Positions 1-9,532 of a stretch of DNA of 61,864 nt are shown in pieces. Source of the DNA: an uncultured Alphaproteobacteria bacterium (lineage in GTDB: Bacteria > Pseudomonadota > Alphaproteobacteria > HIMB59 > GCA-002718135); the NCBI GenBank assembly GCA_902518895.1, contig CABYHL010000005.1, positions 1-61,864 of the forward strand. Direction: 5' to 3'. The notes under the pieces were generated by a model, which worked only from the letters and a program-made list of their open reading frames with translations, was not told where the DNA came from and did no database searches. How positions within the stretch are numbered: the stretch's first letter is position 1; the number at the start of each line of letters is the position of its first letter. A program made the position numbers and the translations under genes.

Positions 1-2
1 AA

Positions 3-659
3 TATAATACACAAAAGATTTTTAACTTTAAAAAAATTAAAAATATTTTTAATATTAATTTTAATATATTTATCCGATCTATTCTTCTTACATTTGCTTT
101 CTTATATTTTACCTATCTTGGCAATTCTATTAGTGAGGAGACGGTTGCTGCAAACACAATATTGCTTAATCTAACGATGCTATCTGCGTTTATTCTTGAT
201 GCCTATGCATTTTCAACAGAGGGTATTGTTGGATATTCTATTGGCTCTAAAAATTTACGTTTATTAAAAGACGTTATTAAAAATTCTTTTATTTTAAGTG
301 CTTCTACAGCTTTATTAATATGTGTTATTTTTTTCTTTGGTAATCATTACTTTATTATTGCCATGACTGATTTGTCCGAGATTAGAGATATCTGTTTTTC
401 CTATGCATATTGGATTGTTATTATTCCTTTTATTTCCTCTTTCTGTTTTCAATTTGATGGTATTTTTGTAGGTGCATCCCAAACAACAGAACTGCGAAAC
501 GCAATGATAGTATCTGTGGTGATTTATATTGTCGCTTCTTTTTTCTTAATAGCAAGTTTTGGTAATACAGGCTTATGGTTATCACTCTGCATCTTCTTTA
601 TTGCCAGAGCTTTGACTTTATTTTCTTATTTAGGTAAAATTTATCAACGCATCACCTAA
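3..659 (+). CDS. MATE-family multidrug/DinF-type efflux transporter, 3' part
   Basis: The reading frame is open from base 3, so the gene begins outside the window and the first in-window start-like codon (TTG at 162) is internal. The visible 218 residues hold about six membrane segments. They carry the MATE/DinF-type pattern of an 'AANTILLN' helix followed by 'DAYAFSTEGIVGYSIGS', the acidic-residue-containing helix typical of DinF-like members. MATE proteins exchange Na+ or H+ for organic cations or other substrates at the inner membrane; the substrate here is unknown. The gene ends 91 bases before tpsA with no clear terminator. Confidence 0.85.
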   Translation, partial: YNTQKIFNFKKIKNIFNINFNIFIRSILLTFAFLYFTYLGNSISEETVAANTILLNLTMLSAFILDAYAFSTEGIVGYSIGSKNLRLLKDVIKNSFILSASTALLICVIFFFGNHYFIIAMTDLSEIRDICFSYAYWIVIIPFISSFCFQFDGIFVGASQTTELRNAMIVSVVIYIVASFFLIASFGNTGLWLSLCIFFIARALTLFSYLGKIYQRIT

Positions 660-750
660 AAAACTGAGAAAATACCTATATTTTTTTTAAAACATATATA
701 AATAATATCAAAAATTTGGTCTAAATTTTTAAAAGGCGATAAACATTATT

Positions 751-3700
751 ATGAGAGTATTTGTAATTATTTTATTCTTTTTTTATTCACTTCATTTATT
801 TGCTGAATTACCGAGTGGAAGTACAACGATATCAGGTGATGTTTCACTTACTACTGATGATCAGACGCTGACAATTCAACAGCAATCAGACCAAGCTATC
901 ATAGAATGGAATAGTTTTAACATTGGAGAAAATAATACAGTTACTTTTAATCAACCTTCTGCAGCTGCTAGTGCACTTAATAGAGTCATTTCTGGCAATC
1001 CAACAACATTAGCTGGTGTACTAAATGCCAATGGTAAAGTTTTTGTTGTGAATGAAAACGGCGTCTATTTTACACCTACGTCAACAATCAACGCTCATTC
1101 ATTTGCTGCGTCCACGCTTGCTTTATCTAATGATGATTTTCTTAGTAATAAATTATTATTTAAACTAGACGATGTAGATAATATTTTTTCTTCAATCGTT
1201 CATAAAGGTTCTATTACTACTTTGGATGGAGGCTTTACTGCTCTCTTAGGTGGTGCCATTGATAGTGAAGGTACTATTAATGCTAATCTTGGTAAAATTG
1301 GAATAGGGGCTGGAAAAGAAATTACGTTAGACTTGAGTGGTGATAAATTTTTACAAGTAAGCGTTCCATTGAGTGAAGCGATAACGTTACTCGATCAAAA
1401 TGCTGAAGAATTAAATACCATTATCAATCATGCAGGAACATCAACGGGAAATAGAATTGACATTGATGTTGGTGCTGCCAAAAATGTTGTTCAGCGTGCT
1501 GTTAACATTCCCGGTAATCTTGTTGCAACTACGGCTTCACAACAAAACGGTGTCATTACTCTTGGAAGTGGAAGCGACATTGTTGTTGCAGGAAACTTAA
1601 CAGCAAAAGAGGGTGGTAACATTAATGTAGAGGGAGACTTTTTATCTTTTGGTGGAGAAGTTAACGTATCTGGAACAAATGCAGGCGCAATAAATTTAAA
1701 TAGTACTGGAGAAATTTCATTAGGTGGCAATTTAAATGCTTCTTCTACTAGTAATGATGGCGGTGATATAAATATTAAATCTGAGTATAAAATTGTTCAA
1801 AGTTACGGCAGTGAAATTAATTCATCAGGAAATACCAATGGTGGTGATATTCTTTTATCCGCACCAAATATTATGTCTTCTGGTTCAGTTTCCGCAAAAG
1901 GAAACCAACAAGGTGGATATATTGACATAGAGTCAGCTGGATATATTCGTTTATTATCTTCTAAGATTGATGTTGCAGGCAATACCCAAGGTGGTTTAGT
2001 TCGTATTGGTGGAGAGTTTCAAGGCAATAATAATTTAACAAGAACGGAAGAACAACAAAATGTTTTTGTTGATAGATGGGGTGAAAGACGATCGCTCACA
2101 AATGCAAAAACAGTTTTAGTCTCGGACGGTTCTAGTATTGATATATCATCCTCTAATGGGAAAGCCGGTACAGCAATTATTTGGAGTGATCAGGAAACCA
2201 CCATGCTTGGTAATATTGATGCAACAGGAACAACAGGTGGCGCAGTTGAAATTTCTTCGAAAGATACCTTACGCCATGTGGGATTATCAAATGTTAATAT
2301 ATCAGAAGGTGGTCATTTATTACTTGATCCAAAAAATATAACTGTTGGAACAGGTGTAACATCACAAAATTGGATCTATCGAGGATTGATTGGACACGAT
2401 TACGTAGATACATTACTAGATGGAAATCTAAATGAAGGAAATCTAGAAATAGATGATAATTTTGGATCAGATGTTAGCATTAGTGATGATGCTACTTTAA
2501 TGGTAGTTGGAGCAAGGCACGGTAAAGGATCTTCAAATCAATCATCATCATCTGGAGAAGTATATTTGTATAAATTTGATGATGGCGATTTTACAAATGC
2601 TACACTCATGGGTCGTATAGGAAAAGGATATACCGGAGGTCTTAATATAAATATCAGCACTATAGGTAAAGATGATAAATTTGGACGATCTGTATCTTTT
2701 GATAGCACAGGAAAACGACTAGCAATTGGAGCAACGGGTGATGATGGTTATGATGGTGATTATAAAAATGCAGGTGCAGTTTATTTAATTACTTTTAGTG
2801 ATACATCATACGCAGGTGGTAAACACGTAGGCACAATAGGTGCTGGTTATACTGGTTCTAACAATATAAATTTATTGAGTCAGGGAGATAATAATGCTCC
2901 TGTTATTGAGGTATCTGATTTATTTGGAGTAAGTGTAGCTCTAGATGGTGATGCTGATGTTTTGGCAGTCGGTAGTTATGGTGACCATGGTTATTCGGAG
3001 GGAGGGTCAGAAAGAGATGACTCTGGTTCAGTTTTTATGATTTCCTTAAATTCAGATTTTAAAGGTGGTGAAGTTAAATCTCGAATTGGTCATGGCTATA
3101 CATATAATACAGGTTCTGATTGTTATGCAAATAGCACATGTGCATCTTTTTCACAGGATTTTGATACAGAAAGTGAAACCGATTTAGTGTTAAACAAAAA
3201 AGATCGTCTTGGTTGGAGTGTAACGTTAAATCATGAAGGATCTTTACTTGCAGCATCAAGGATATTTGATGATGGTAAAGGTAATAATGCAACAAATGCT
3301 GGAGCAGTTAATTTATTTAAATTTATGAAAGACGGTAGTGTTGTTTCTGCTGAAACGGGAACAGCTACTTATGTTGGAACAATTGGATATGGTTACGATT
3401 ATCTAGATACGAGTGATAATAGTGAACACACAGAAACACTTGGATCACAAGATGTTTTAGGTAAATCAGTGGCGTTTGATAAAGATGCTAATCGTTTAGC
3501 TGTTAGCTTTAACGACAAGTCATCTAAAGGTGGTACTACCAAGCCTGGTGGTGTACATTTATATAATTTAACTGATAATTTAGCATCAGCAACTTATGTA
3601 GCAACAATAGGTGATGGATATAGTGATGGAAAAAATGTTGATTTAAGTGCGTATATGGATGCTAAAGATCTTTTTGGAGATGGTGTAGATTTGAATGAAA

Positions 3701-5982
3701 CGGGCAGTCGTCTTGTAATTTCAGGTATGCTTGCAAGCGGAAATAGTAATACACAATCTAAAAGTGGTGAAGTGATGCTTATTAAATTTGATGATGATGC
3801 TTTCAGCAGTGGTGAAATTTATGGAATCGTTGGTAGTGGATATGGTGCTAGTAATTTAGATATTGATGATCAACTAGATGATAATGACCAATTTGGTAGA
3901 GGTATATCTCTCGATCGTGATGGAGATAGAATGGCTGTAACATCAACTTATGATGATGGAAGTGACGACCTCCAAACAAATACTGGAGCAGTATATTTAT
4001 TTACATTTTCTGATACAAATTTTTCTACCCCAGAATTTAAAGGAAAAATTGGAAAAGGTTATACAGGGTCCAACAATTTAGATATAAATTCTCTAGCAGA
4101 TAATGAAAGAGCATGGCGAGTAGCTTTAGATGGAGACGGTGACAGATTAGCTTTTTCAGGATATAGAACTACTACAGGAGCAATAGAAACAGGATCTGTC
4201 TATTTAGTAACATTTGGTGATAATTTTAGTACTCCTGAACATGTCGGTACAATTGGAAGAAGTTATTCCTCAGATAACGAACACAATCTATCAATAAGTA
4301 CTTTAGATGACCGTGATTTATTTACCTCAGTGGCTTTAACTGATGATGGATCAGGTCTTGTTGTTGGCGCTCAAAGAGATGATGGATATGATGATACCGC
4401 AACAAATGCAGGTGCAGTTTATTTAATTAGATTTAGTAATACCGATTTTGATAATCCTAATCATGTCGGCACAATAGGATCTGGTTATACAGGAAATAAT
4501 AATGAAAATATAAGTTCAATTTTAGATAATAATGACAATTTTGCTAGTCATATTGCATTAACAAAGGATGGTAAAATTTTAGCTGTTGGAACGCATAAAG
4601 ATGATGGTTTTGATGGCAATTATACTGATACAGGTGCAGTGCACCTTTTCACCTTTGGTGATAACTTTAGCACTCCAGATTATGTTGCATCTATAGGAAA
4701 TAAATATGAGGGTAATGGTGGAAAAGATTACGATACATCAGGAATTTCTGGTTTTATGGCAGGTCAGGTAGCTATTGATGGTGATGGAAACCGCCTAGCA
4801 ATTGGTTCCCATGATACGGATGATGTACATGTATTTGGTTTTCAGGATACATCTTTAAATGGAGCAAGTTTACAATTTACTATTGGACTTGGTCAAACTG
4901 GTAGTAATACGCTTAATGCTACGAGTCACGGACTAGAAGATGCTGATGAATTTCCAAACAGTATAGCTATGGATGATACAGGAACATTAATGGCTGTAGG
5001 AGCAACTAGGGATGATGGACTTAGTAATGATGCATCAGATACGGGGGCAGTATATTTATGGTCTGATACAATCATGCAAGGGGCAACATCTTACACAGAT
5101 TTTGCAAGTGATGATGTGGTTATCAACATAACAGAATTAGAGGAATTTTTAAATAACGGCGTTGAAGTTACCCTTCAAGCAAACACAGATATTACCATTA
5201 GCTCTGCTATTACCGTTACAGGAACTGGAAATTTAAATCTTCATGCCGGAAGGGATGTTAATATTAACAGCAATATCAATACAGCAGCAGATCTAGAAAT
5301 TATTGCAAGTGACACAAATACTAACAATGTTTCTGATAGTGATAGAGATGCTGGAGTAGGAGATGTTGTTGCTAGTTCTGCAAGCTTAACAGCAGATGAT
5401 TTAACTATAAAACTTTTAGATGGTGGTACATTAACCAATGCTAGTATGGGAAATATAAATCTATCTACTGTCACTGCTACCACAGGTACTCTAATTTCAG
5501 ATAATTTTTCAATATCAGGGGCTAGCGCTGACGATAAGACATATGATGGAACTACATCAGCAACAGTTAGTGGAGGAACAATATCAGGTTTAAATTTAAC
5601 AGGTACTGATCTTTCTTTAAGTTCCTCTGGTAGTTTTTTAACAGCAGATGTTGAAAATAATAAAGAGGTTCCAATCAATTATCAACTCTCAGGGTATACT
5701 TCGGGTAGCATTACAATTGAAGATTCGAATGGACCTTTAGAAACGGTTCCACTTGCTAGTATTCTCAGTGGTTCTCAAACTCCGCCACTTCCAGGAGTAG
5801 CGCCTGATGAAGAAAAAGAAAAAATTGTTGTTCAAGAAAAAATAAATAAAGATGTTTTCGATGACGTATCTCGAATTGTGTCTTTTATATCTGTTGATGG
5901 TGCATCTAATGCAGCACTAATACAAAATGAATTTATTACATCTTTTCCTCAGGTAGACGCGCTTAGTATTCAAAGACTATAA
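751..5982 (+). CDS. TpsA-type secreted exoprotein (filamentous haemagglutinin N-terminal domain) with FG-GAP-like repeats
   Basis: This 1743-residue protein has a signal peptide (about 1-18, ending FA). The TPS secretion domain follows (about 19-270), with the NPNGI-like motif present as NENGV near residue 101. A Gly/Asn-rich beta-helix-like stretch runs to about 530, then about 12 repeats of roughly 70 residues (about 557-1441) in which 'FG.SVALD.DG.RLAVG', 'GAVYL' and 'VGTIG.GYTG' recur, resembling the FG-GAP_2 family. A haemagglutinin-type segment and a YDG domain ('DDKTYDGTTSATVSGG', about 1585-1657) come next. The stop codon abuts the start of the TpsB gene, so this is a two-partner secretion pair. 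It is probably a surface adhesin or binding protein; its ligand cannot be told from sequence. Confidence 0.88.
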   Translation: MRVFVIILFFFYSLHLFAELPSGSTTISGDVSLTTDDQTLTIQQQSDQAIIEWNSFNIGENNTVTFNQPSAAASALNRVISGNPTTLAGVLNANGKVFVVNENGVYFTPTSTINAHSFAASTLALSNDDFLSNKLLFKLDDVDNIFSSIVHKGSITTLDGGFTALLGGAIDSEGTINANLGKIGIGAGKEITLDLSGDKFLQVSVPLSEAITLLDQNAEELNTIINHAGTSTGNRIDIDVGAAKNVVQRAVNIPGNLVATTASQQNGVITLGSGSDIVVAGNLTAKEGGNINVEGDFLSFGGEVNVSGTNAGAINLNSTGEISLGGNLNASSTSNDGGDINIKSEYKIVQSYGSEINSSGNTNGGDILLSAPNIMSSGSVSAKGNQQGGYIDIESAGYIRLLSSKIDVAGNTQGGLVRIGGEFQGNNNLTRTEEQQNVFVDRWGERRSLTNAKTVLVSDGSSIDISSSNGKAGTAIIWSDQETTMLGNIDATGTTGGAVEISSKDTLRHVGLSNVNISEGGHLLLDPKNITVGTGVTSQNWIYRGLIGHDYVDTLLDGNLNEGNLEIDDNFGSDVSISDDATLMVVGARHGKGSSNQSSSSGEVYLYKFDDGDFTNATLMGRIGKGYTGGLNINISTIGKDDKFGRSVSFDSTGKRLAIGATGDDGYDGDYKNAGAVYLITFSDTSYAGGKHVGTIGAGYTGSNNINLLSQGDNNAPVIEVSDLFGVSVALDGDADVLAVGSYGDHGYSEGGSERDDSGSVFMISLNSDFKGGEVKSRIGHGYTYNTGSDCYANSTCASFSQDFDTESETDLVLNKKDRLGWSVTLNHEGSLLAASRIFDDGKGNNATNAGAVNLFKFMKDGSVVSAETGTATYVGTIGYGYDYLDTSDNSEHTETLGSQDVLGKSVAFDKDANRLAVSFNDKSSKGGTTKPGGVHLYNLTDNLASATYVATIGDGYSDGKNVDLSAYMDAKDLFGDGVDLNETGSRLVISGMLASGNSNTQSKSGEVMLIKFDDDAFSSGEIYGIVGSGYGASNLDIDDQLDDNDQFGRGISLDRDGDRMAVTSTYDDGSDDLQTNTGAVYLFTFSDTNFSTPEFKGKIGKGYTGSNNLDINSLADNERAWRVALDGDGDRLAFSGYRTTTGAIETGSVYLVTFGDNFSTPEHVGTIGRSYSSDNEHNLSISTLDDRDLFTSVALTDDGSGLVVGAQRDDGYDDTATNAGAVYLIRFSNTDFDNPNHVGTIGSGYTGNNNENISSILDNNDNFASHIALTKDGKILAVGTHKDDGFDGNYTDTGAVHLFTFGDNFSTPDYVASIGNKYEGNGGKDYDTSGISGFMAGQVAIDGDGNRLAIGSHDTDDVHVFGFQDTSLNGASLQFTIGLGQTGSNTLNATSHGLEDADEFPNSIAMDDTGTLMAVGATRDDGLSNDASDTGAVYLWSDTIMQGATSYTDFASDDVVINITELEEFLNNGVEVTLQANTDITISSAITVTGTGNLNLHAGRDVNINSNINTAADLEIIASDTNTNNVSDSDRDAGVGDVVASSASLTADDLTIKLLDGGTLTNASMGNINLSTVTATTGTLISDNFSISGASADDKTYDGTTSATVSGGTISGLNLTGTDLSLSSSGSFLTADVENNKEVPINYQLSGYTSGSITIEDSNGPLETVPLASILSGSQTPPLPGVAPDEEKEKIVVQEKINKDVFDDVSRIVSFISVDGASNAALIQNEFITSFPQVDALSIQRL
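2421..5075 (+). repeat. Protein-level tandem repeats (about 12 x 70 aa) within tpsA
   Basis: Aligning the translation by eye gives about 12 imperfect units with a period near 215 bases. Each runs from an Asp/Asn-rich turn through 'FGrSVsLD', 'LAvGa.dDGydg', 'aGAVYLitFsdt' to 'vGtIGkGYTGs'. The DNA copies are diverged, so this is an old protein repeat rather than a recent duplication. The arrangement resembles a blade-like FG-GAP/beta-propeller array. Unit 3 is longer and carries the only Cys pair noticed in the array. Confidence 0.8.
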
Positions 5983-7665
5983 ATGCGATATTTTTTATCT
6001 TTTATCTTTTTTATTTCTATTTCATTCATGTCATATCCTGGTTTGACAAATACTGGTAATTATATTGTTTATGAAACAGGCTTGGTCGTACCACCTGGAG
6101 CAGAAAATATTTCATTTAATTTTGTTGGAATTGAAATTGAAAATGAAATCGAAGAAATGATTGAGCTTCGTAAAAATTTATTTAAATCAAAAATTTTTAA
6201 AACAATAACATTAAAAGATTTTTATAATTTACTGATTGCATTAGAGCAATTGTATGTTTTAAATGGATATTTTTTAACGCGTTTTATTGTTCCACCTCAA
6301 ACAATTGAACAAAATACTAAAATAAAAGCTATTGTTTTTCCTGGTAAAATTGAATCAATTGATTACTCACAATTAGATAAACGTATTTCAAAACCAATAA
6401 AGAAATATTTCGATAAACTCGTTGGTATTAAAGGGTTAGAATATCCTGCTATTGAAAAATCGATCATTAAATCACGAGAATTACCAGGTGTTGATTTAGA
6501 AACAACAATTAAGGCAGGAGAAGAACCTGGAACATCTTCACTACAACTAAATGCTGAACACGAATTAGTAAGTGGTTATTTTACCTATTCAAATGGATTA
6601 TCAGAAACAGCAGGAAAAGATCAGTTCACTTCTTACCTAAGTTTTAATAGTCCTTTTGGTTATGGTGAAAATCTTTATGCAGCCTACGTCTTAGATCCTG
6701 AAAATGGTGTTAATTTTCCATTTGATGAAACAGAAATTATTAAACGAACAGATTTTCGAGAAGCATATCTTGTTGGTGGTAAAGTACCACTTCTTGCCTC
6801 AGACTTTTCTATTTTTGGTGCTGTTAATGAATCTTATTCAGAACCTAATGGTTTAAATAAAAAAGGGGAATTTAAAAAAATTAACCTTGGTCTTGAATAT
6901 CAAATAAAAAATACGCGGCTTATAAAAAATAATCTTTCATTAGATTGGCAATGGATTAAGGAAAGAGAACATCGAACATTATCTTTCCTCACAAATGATA
7001 CCTTTTATGATGAATACAATGCTCTTGAGTTAAAATATACGACGACTAACTTATCTTTCTTAGATACGTTTTCCCTCAAAGGTAGTTCAGCTTTAAAGTT
7101 TGGCACTCCGATATATACTAATAAAACATCAGATACTAAAACATTATCCCGTGTGGGCTCCACTTTAAATTTTATTAAATGGAATAGTGATATTAATTTG
7201 AATAGGCAAATATTTAGAGAGTATTTATTGAACACACGTTTTGTTTTTCAAAAACTTGTAAGTGATAGAGGTTTAATTAATTCAGAACAAATAAATATAA
7301 CAGGACCAGGTCAAATGTCTGGTTTTGAATCAGGTAATATGTCTGGTGATCAAGGCTTCTTTTTGCGAACAGAATTGAGTAGGCCCTTGTATCCCTTTTC
7401 AGAAGATGACGAAGATAAAAGGGAAGAGTCTATACGTATTGAACCGTATATCCATCTTGGTGTTGGTGCTACCTACTATAAAAGACCAGCCTCAGGTGAG
7501 TTCAGTCGAACAGAAGTAGCAAGTGGAGGGTATGGTGTTAAAATTAAAATTCCTCTCAATTCTAACAGTCTTGATATTAGCTTTGAAGTAGCAGAAGCAG
7601 ATAAAAGTGTTGAGGGAACTACTTCTAGACCTGTGTATTTACTTAATACCACATTTTCATTCTAA
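5983..7665 (+). CDS. TpsB outer-membrane transporter (ShlB/FhaC/HecB family)
   Basis: The 560-residue product has a signal peptide, a POTRA_2-like domain (about residues 38-125, including 'GYFLTRFIVPPQ') and a C-terminal beta-barrel ending in a Phe-terminated strand ('LLNTTFSF'). FhaC-type proteins export the adjacent TpsA through the outer membrane after recognising its TPS domain. The lid-loop region reads 'GPGQMSGFESG...SGDQGFFLRTELS', the usual position of the VRGY/F motif, but the arginine is replaced by Ser446. Translation starts directly at the tpsA stop codon, consistent with coupled expression. The length is normal for the family. Confidence 0.88.
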   Translation: MRYFLSFIFFISISFMSYPGLTNTGNYIVYETGLVVPPGAENISFNFVGIEIENEIEEMIELRKNLFKSKIFKTITLKDFYNLLIALEQLYVLNGYFLTRFIVPPQTIEQNTKIKAIVFPGKIESIDYSQLDKRISKPIKKYFDKLVGIKGLEYPAIEKSIIKSRELPGVDLETTIKAGEEPGTSSLQLNAEHELVSGYFTYSNGLSETAGKDQFTSYLSFNSPFGYGENLYAAYVLDPENGVNFPFDETEIIKRTDFREAYLVGGKVPLLASDFSIFGAVNESYSEPNGLNKKGEFKKINLGLEYQIKNTRLIKNNLSLDWQWIKEREHRTLSFLTNDTFYDEYNALELKYTTTNLSFLDTFSLKGSSALKFGTPIYTNKTSDTKTLSRVGSTLNFIKWNSDINLNRQIFREYLLNTRFVFQKLVSDRGLINSEQINITGPGQMSGFESGNMSGDQGFFLRTELSRPLYPFSEDDEDKREESIRIEPYIHLGVGATYYKRPASGEFSRTEVASGGYGVKIKIPLNSNSLDISFEVAEADKSVEGTTSRPVYLLNTTFSF

Positions 7666-7671
7666 AAATTT

Positions 7672-8991
7672 ATGATAAAAACATCTCACATAATGAAAAT
7701 TTTTACGATAATTATCCTCAAGATCATATTATTTTACTCAACTTTTGTGAGTGCAGAAGTTAAAATTGCTGCCCTTTATGCAGAAAGTGGCCCAGTGAGT
7801 GAAATTGCTGAGTCAATTGCAGAAGCAAAAAGAGTTGCTGTAGAAACAATCAATGCGGATGGTATTGGTATTGTAGGAAGAGGCCTCATCTCTATTGATA
7901 GCATTGATTCAGGATGTGATCCTAGAAAAACAGAAGATAGTTTAAATGACTATTTAAAAAAAAATGACCCTGAAATTCTTTTAGGACCGACGTGCTCAAC
8001 AAGTGCCGTTAGAGTAATAGAAAAAGTAACTATTCCAGAAAATATCTTAACGATCTCCTCTTCTGCAAGTTACCCTTTACTCTCAACAATTGAAGATAAT
8101 GATCTATTTTTTAGAACCATTCCTTCTGATATTCAGCAATCAACCTCTATTGCCAATTATCTTCTATCCAAGAATATCAGAGAAATAATTCTTCTTTACG
8201 GTGATGATAATTATAATTCTACACTGGCTCAAAATTTTTTAAAAGTTTACACTGAGCAAGAAGGTATAGTGTTATTTAATACTTTACTGACAGACAAAAC
8301 AGTTATTAATCAGAACTTCATCAATACATTTGTTGATATTGCAATTGAGAATGATCAACCAGGTTTAGTTATGTTTCTTCATGGAAATGAAAGAACAGTC
8401 AATTTACTTGAACAGTTTACCAATACTGTTTTAAGCAGATTACAAGAATTAGAAACCTCAGGAATTTTTAAACATCATTATGGTTCTGATAGTATGTTAA
8501 CGAATGAAGTTAAAGATTTAATTTATTCGTATATTCCAATCCAATTAAACGAAAATACAACTATAGTTGCCCAAGCGACTTCACAAAGCTCAGAAGAATT
8601 TCAAACATACGCAAATATTATGTTGAACGCAGGCGTTGATCCTAATTCCCCGTACTCAGCTATAAGTTTTGATACAATGATGCTAGCAGCTTTGGCTCTA
8701 CAGCATCAAGCACATAATAATATTGCAAAGGAAGATTTATCAAAAAGTTTAGTTAGTGTTGCAAATCCACCAGGAATTAAAATGGGACCTGGAAGTTGGG
8801 AAGCAGCTCGTGCTTTACTTGTTCGAGGCGTTGAAATTAATTATGAGGGTGTTTCTGGATCGCTAGATTTTGACATTAACGGCGATGTGGAGGGTATGTA
8901 TTCTTTAAATCAAGTCACGGAAGATAATCTTTGGTCAGTTGAGCGTTTAGAGAAACTTCACCCTTTTGAGCCTAGAATTATAATTGATTAA
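7672..8991 (+). CDS. Periplasmic substrate-binding protein, LivJ/Peripla_BP_6 type
   Basis: This 439-residue secreted protein has the type-I periplasmic binding fold signatures 'KIAALYAESGPVSEIAESIAEAK' (shown in part), 'EILLGPTCSTSAV', 'TISSSASYP' and 'LFFRTIPSD'. Such proteins normally deliver branched-chain amino acids, amides or similar ligands to ABC transporters, or act as sensors. No ABC permease or ATPase lies beside it; it sits 6 bases after tpsB. The signal peptide fits better if translation begins at the second Met (7693), giving MKIFTIIILKI; both starts are possible. Its link to the two-partner secretion pair is unexplained. Confidence 0.8.
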   Translation: MIKTSHIMKIFTIIILKIILFYSTFVSAEVKIAALYAESGPVSEIAESIAEAKRVAVETINADGIGIVGRGLISIDSIDSGCDPRKTEDSLNDYLKKNDPEILLGPTCSTSAVRVIEKVTIPENILTISSSASYPLLSTIEDNDLFFRTIPSDIQQSTSIANYLLSKNIREIILLYGDDNYNSTLAQNFLKVYTEQEGIVLFNTLLTDKTVINQNFINTFVDIAIENDQPGLVMFLHGNERTVNLLEQFTNTVLSRLQELETSGIFKHHYGSDSMLTNEVKDLIYSYIPIQLNENTTIVAQATSQSSEEFQTYANIMLNAGVDPNSPYSAISFDTMMLAALALQHQAHNNIAKEDLSKSLVSVANPPGIKMGPGSWEAARALLVRGVEINYEGVSGSLDFDINGDVEGMYSLNQVTEDNLWSVERLEKLHPFEPRIIID

Positions 8992-9532
8992 GAAATTAAT
9001 TATAATTGTACTGATTTTTTTTTATTCTTTACCAGGTAATGCTAATTTAGATTATGTAGAGCTATTAAAAAAAAACAATAAATTAATATTTATTCGACAT
9101 GCATTAGCTCCTGGTAATGGAGATCCTGATAATTTTGATATTTTTGACTGTTCTACTCAGCGGAATCTTAATAGTGTTGGTAAAGAGCAATCTATCGAAT
9201 TAGGTAATTTTTTTGATACAAACAATATCTCTATAGATTTAGTTTTATCTAGTGAATGGTGTCGTTGTAAAGAAACAGCAAATCTAGCATTCCAAAAATT
9301 TGAAACTTTTAATGCTCTTAATTCGTTTTATGATCCTAAATTTTACAAAAATAAAGAGCCACAACTTGAGAAATTAATCAATTTTATAAATAATTTAGAA
9401 AATGAAGGTAATATAGTATTCGTTACACACTACGTAGTAATCGCTGCTATCTTTGGTCAGGCAGTAACTTCCGGTGAAATATTAATAGCTGATCGAAATC
9501 TTAATGTCGTTGGAAGAATAAAAGATTATTAA
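8984..9532 (+). CDS. Secreted histidine phosphatase (SixA/phosphoglycerate-mutase superfamily)
   Basis: This 182-residue product has an N-terminal signal peptide. The histidine-phosphatase motifs follow: the catalytic RH in '[11 protein letters not shown]', '[13 protein letters not shown]', '[13 protein letters not shown]', and the second catalytic His in 'VFVTHYV'. Translation most likely begins at TTG 8984, overlapping the preceding gene by 8 bases, which implies coupling. Exported members are phosphomonoesterases with varied substrates. It converges on ccrM with a 4-base overlap. The class is well supported; the substrate is not. Confidence 0.8.
   Translation: MIKKLIIIVLIFFYSLPGNANLDYVELLKKNNKLIFIRHALAPGNGDPDNFDIFDCSTQRNLNSVGKEQSIELGNFFDTNNISIDLVLSSEWCRCKETANLAFQKFETFNALNSFYDPKFYKNKEPQLEKLINFINNLENEGNIVFVTHYVVIAAIFGQAVTSGEILIADRNLNVVGRIKDY

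Noticed and set aside
162..659. A TTG-initiated 165-residue membrane protein as a complete gene
   Set aside because: The same frame is open to base 3 with MATE-like sequence upstream, so this is the 3' part of a longer gene.
2421..5075. CRISPR-like or DNA-level repeat array
   Set aside because: The repetition is at the protein level with diverged DNA and a continuous reading frame; no short identical repeats with spacers exist.
5241..5678. Long antisense open frame within tpsA
   Set aside because: Its product is low-complexity and mirrors the codon pattern of the real gene; there is no start signal.
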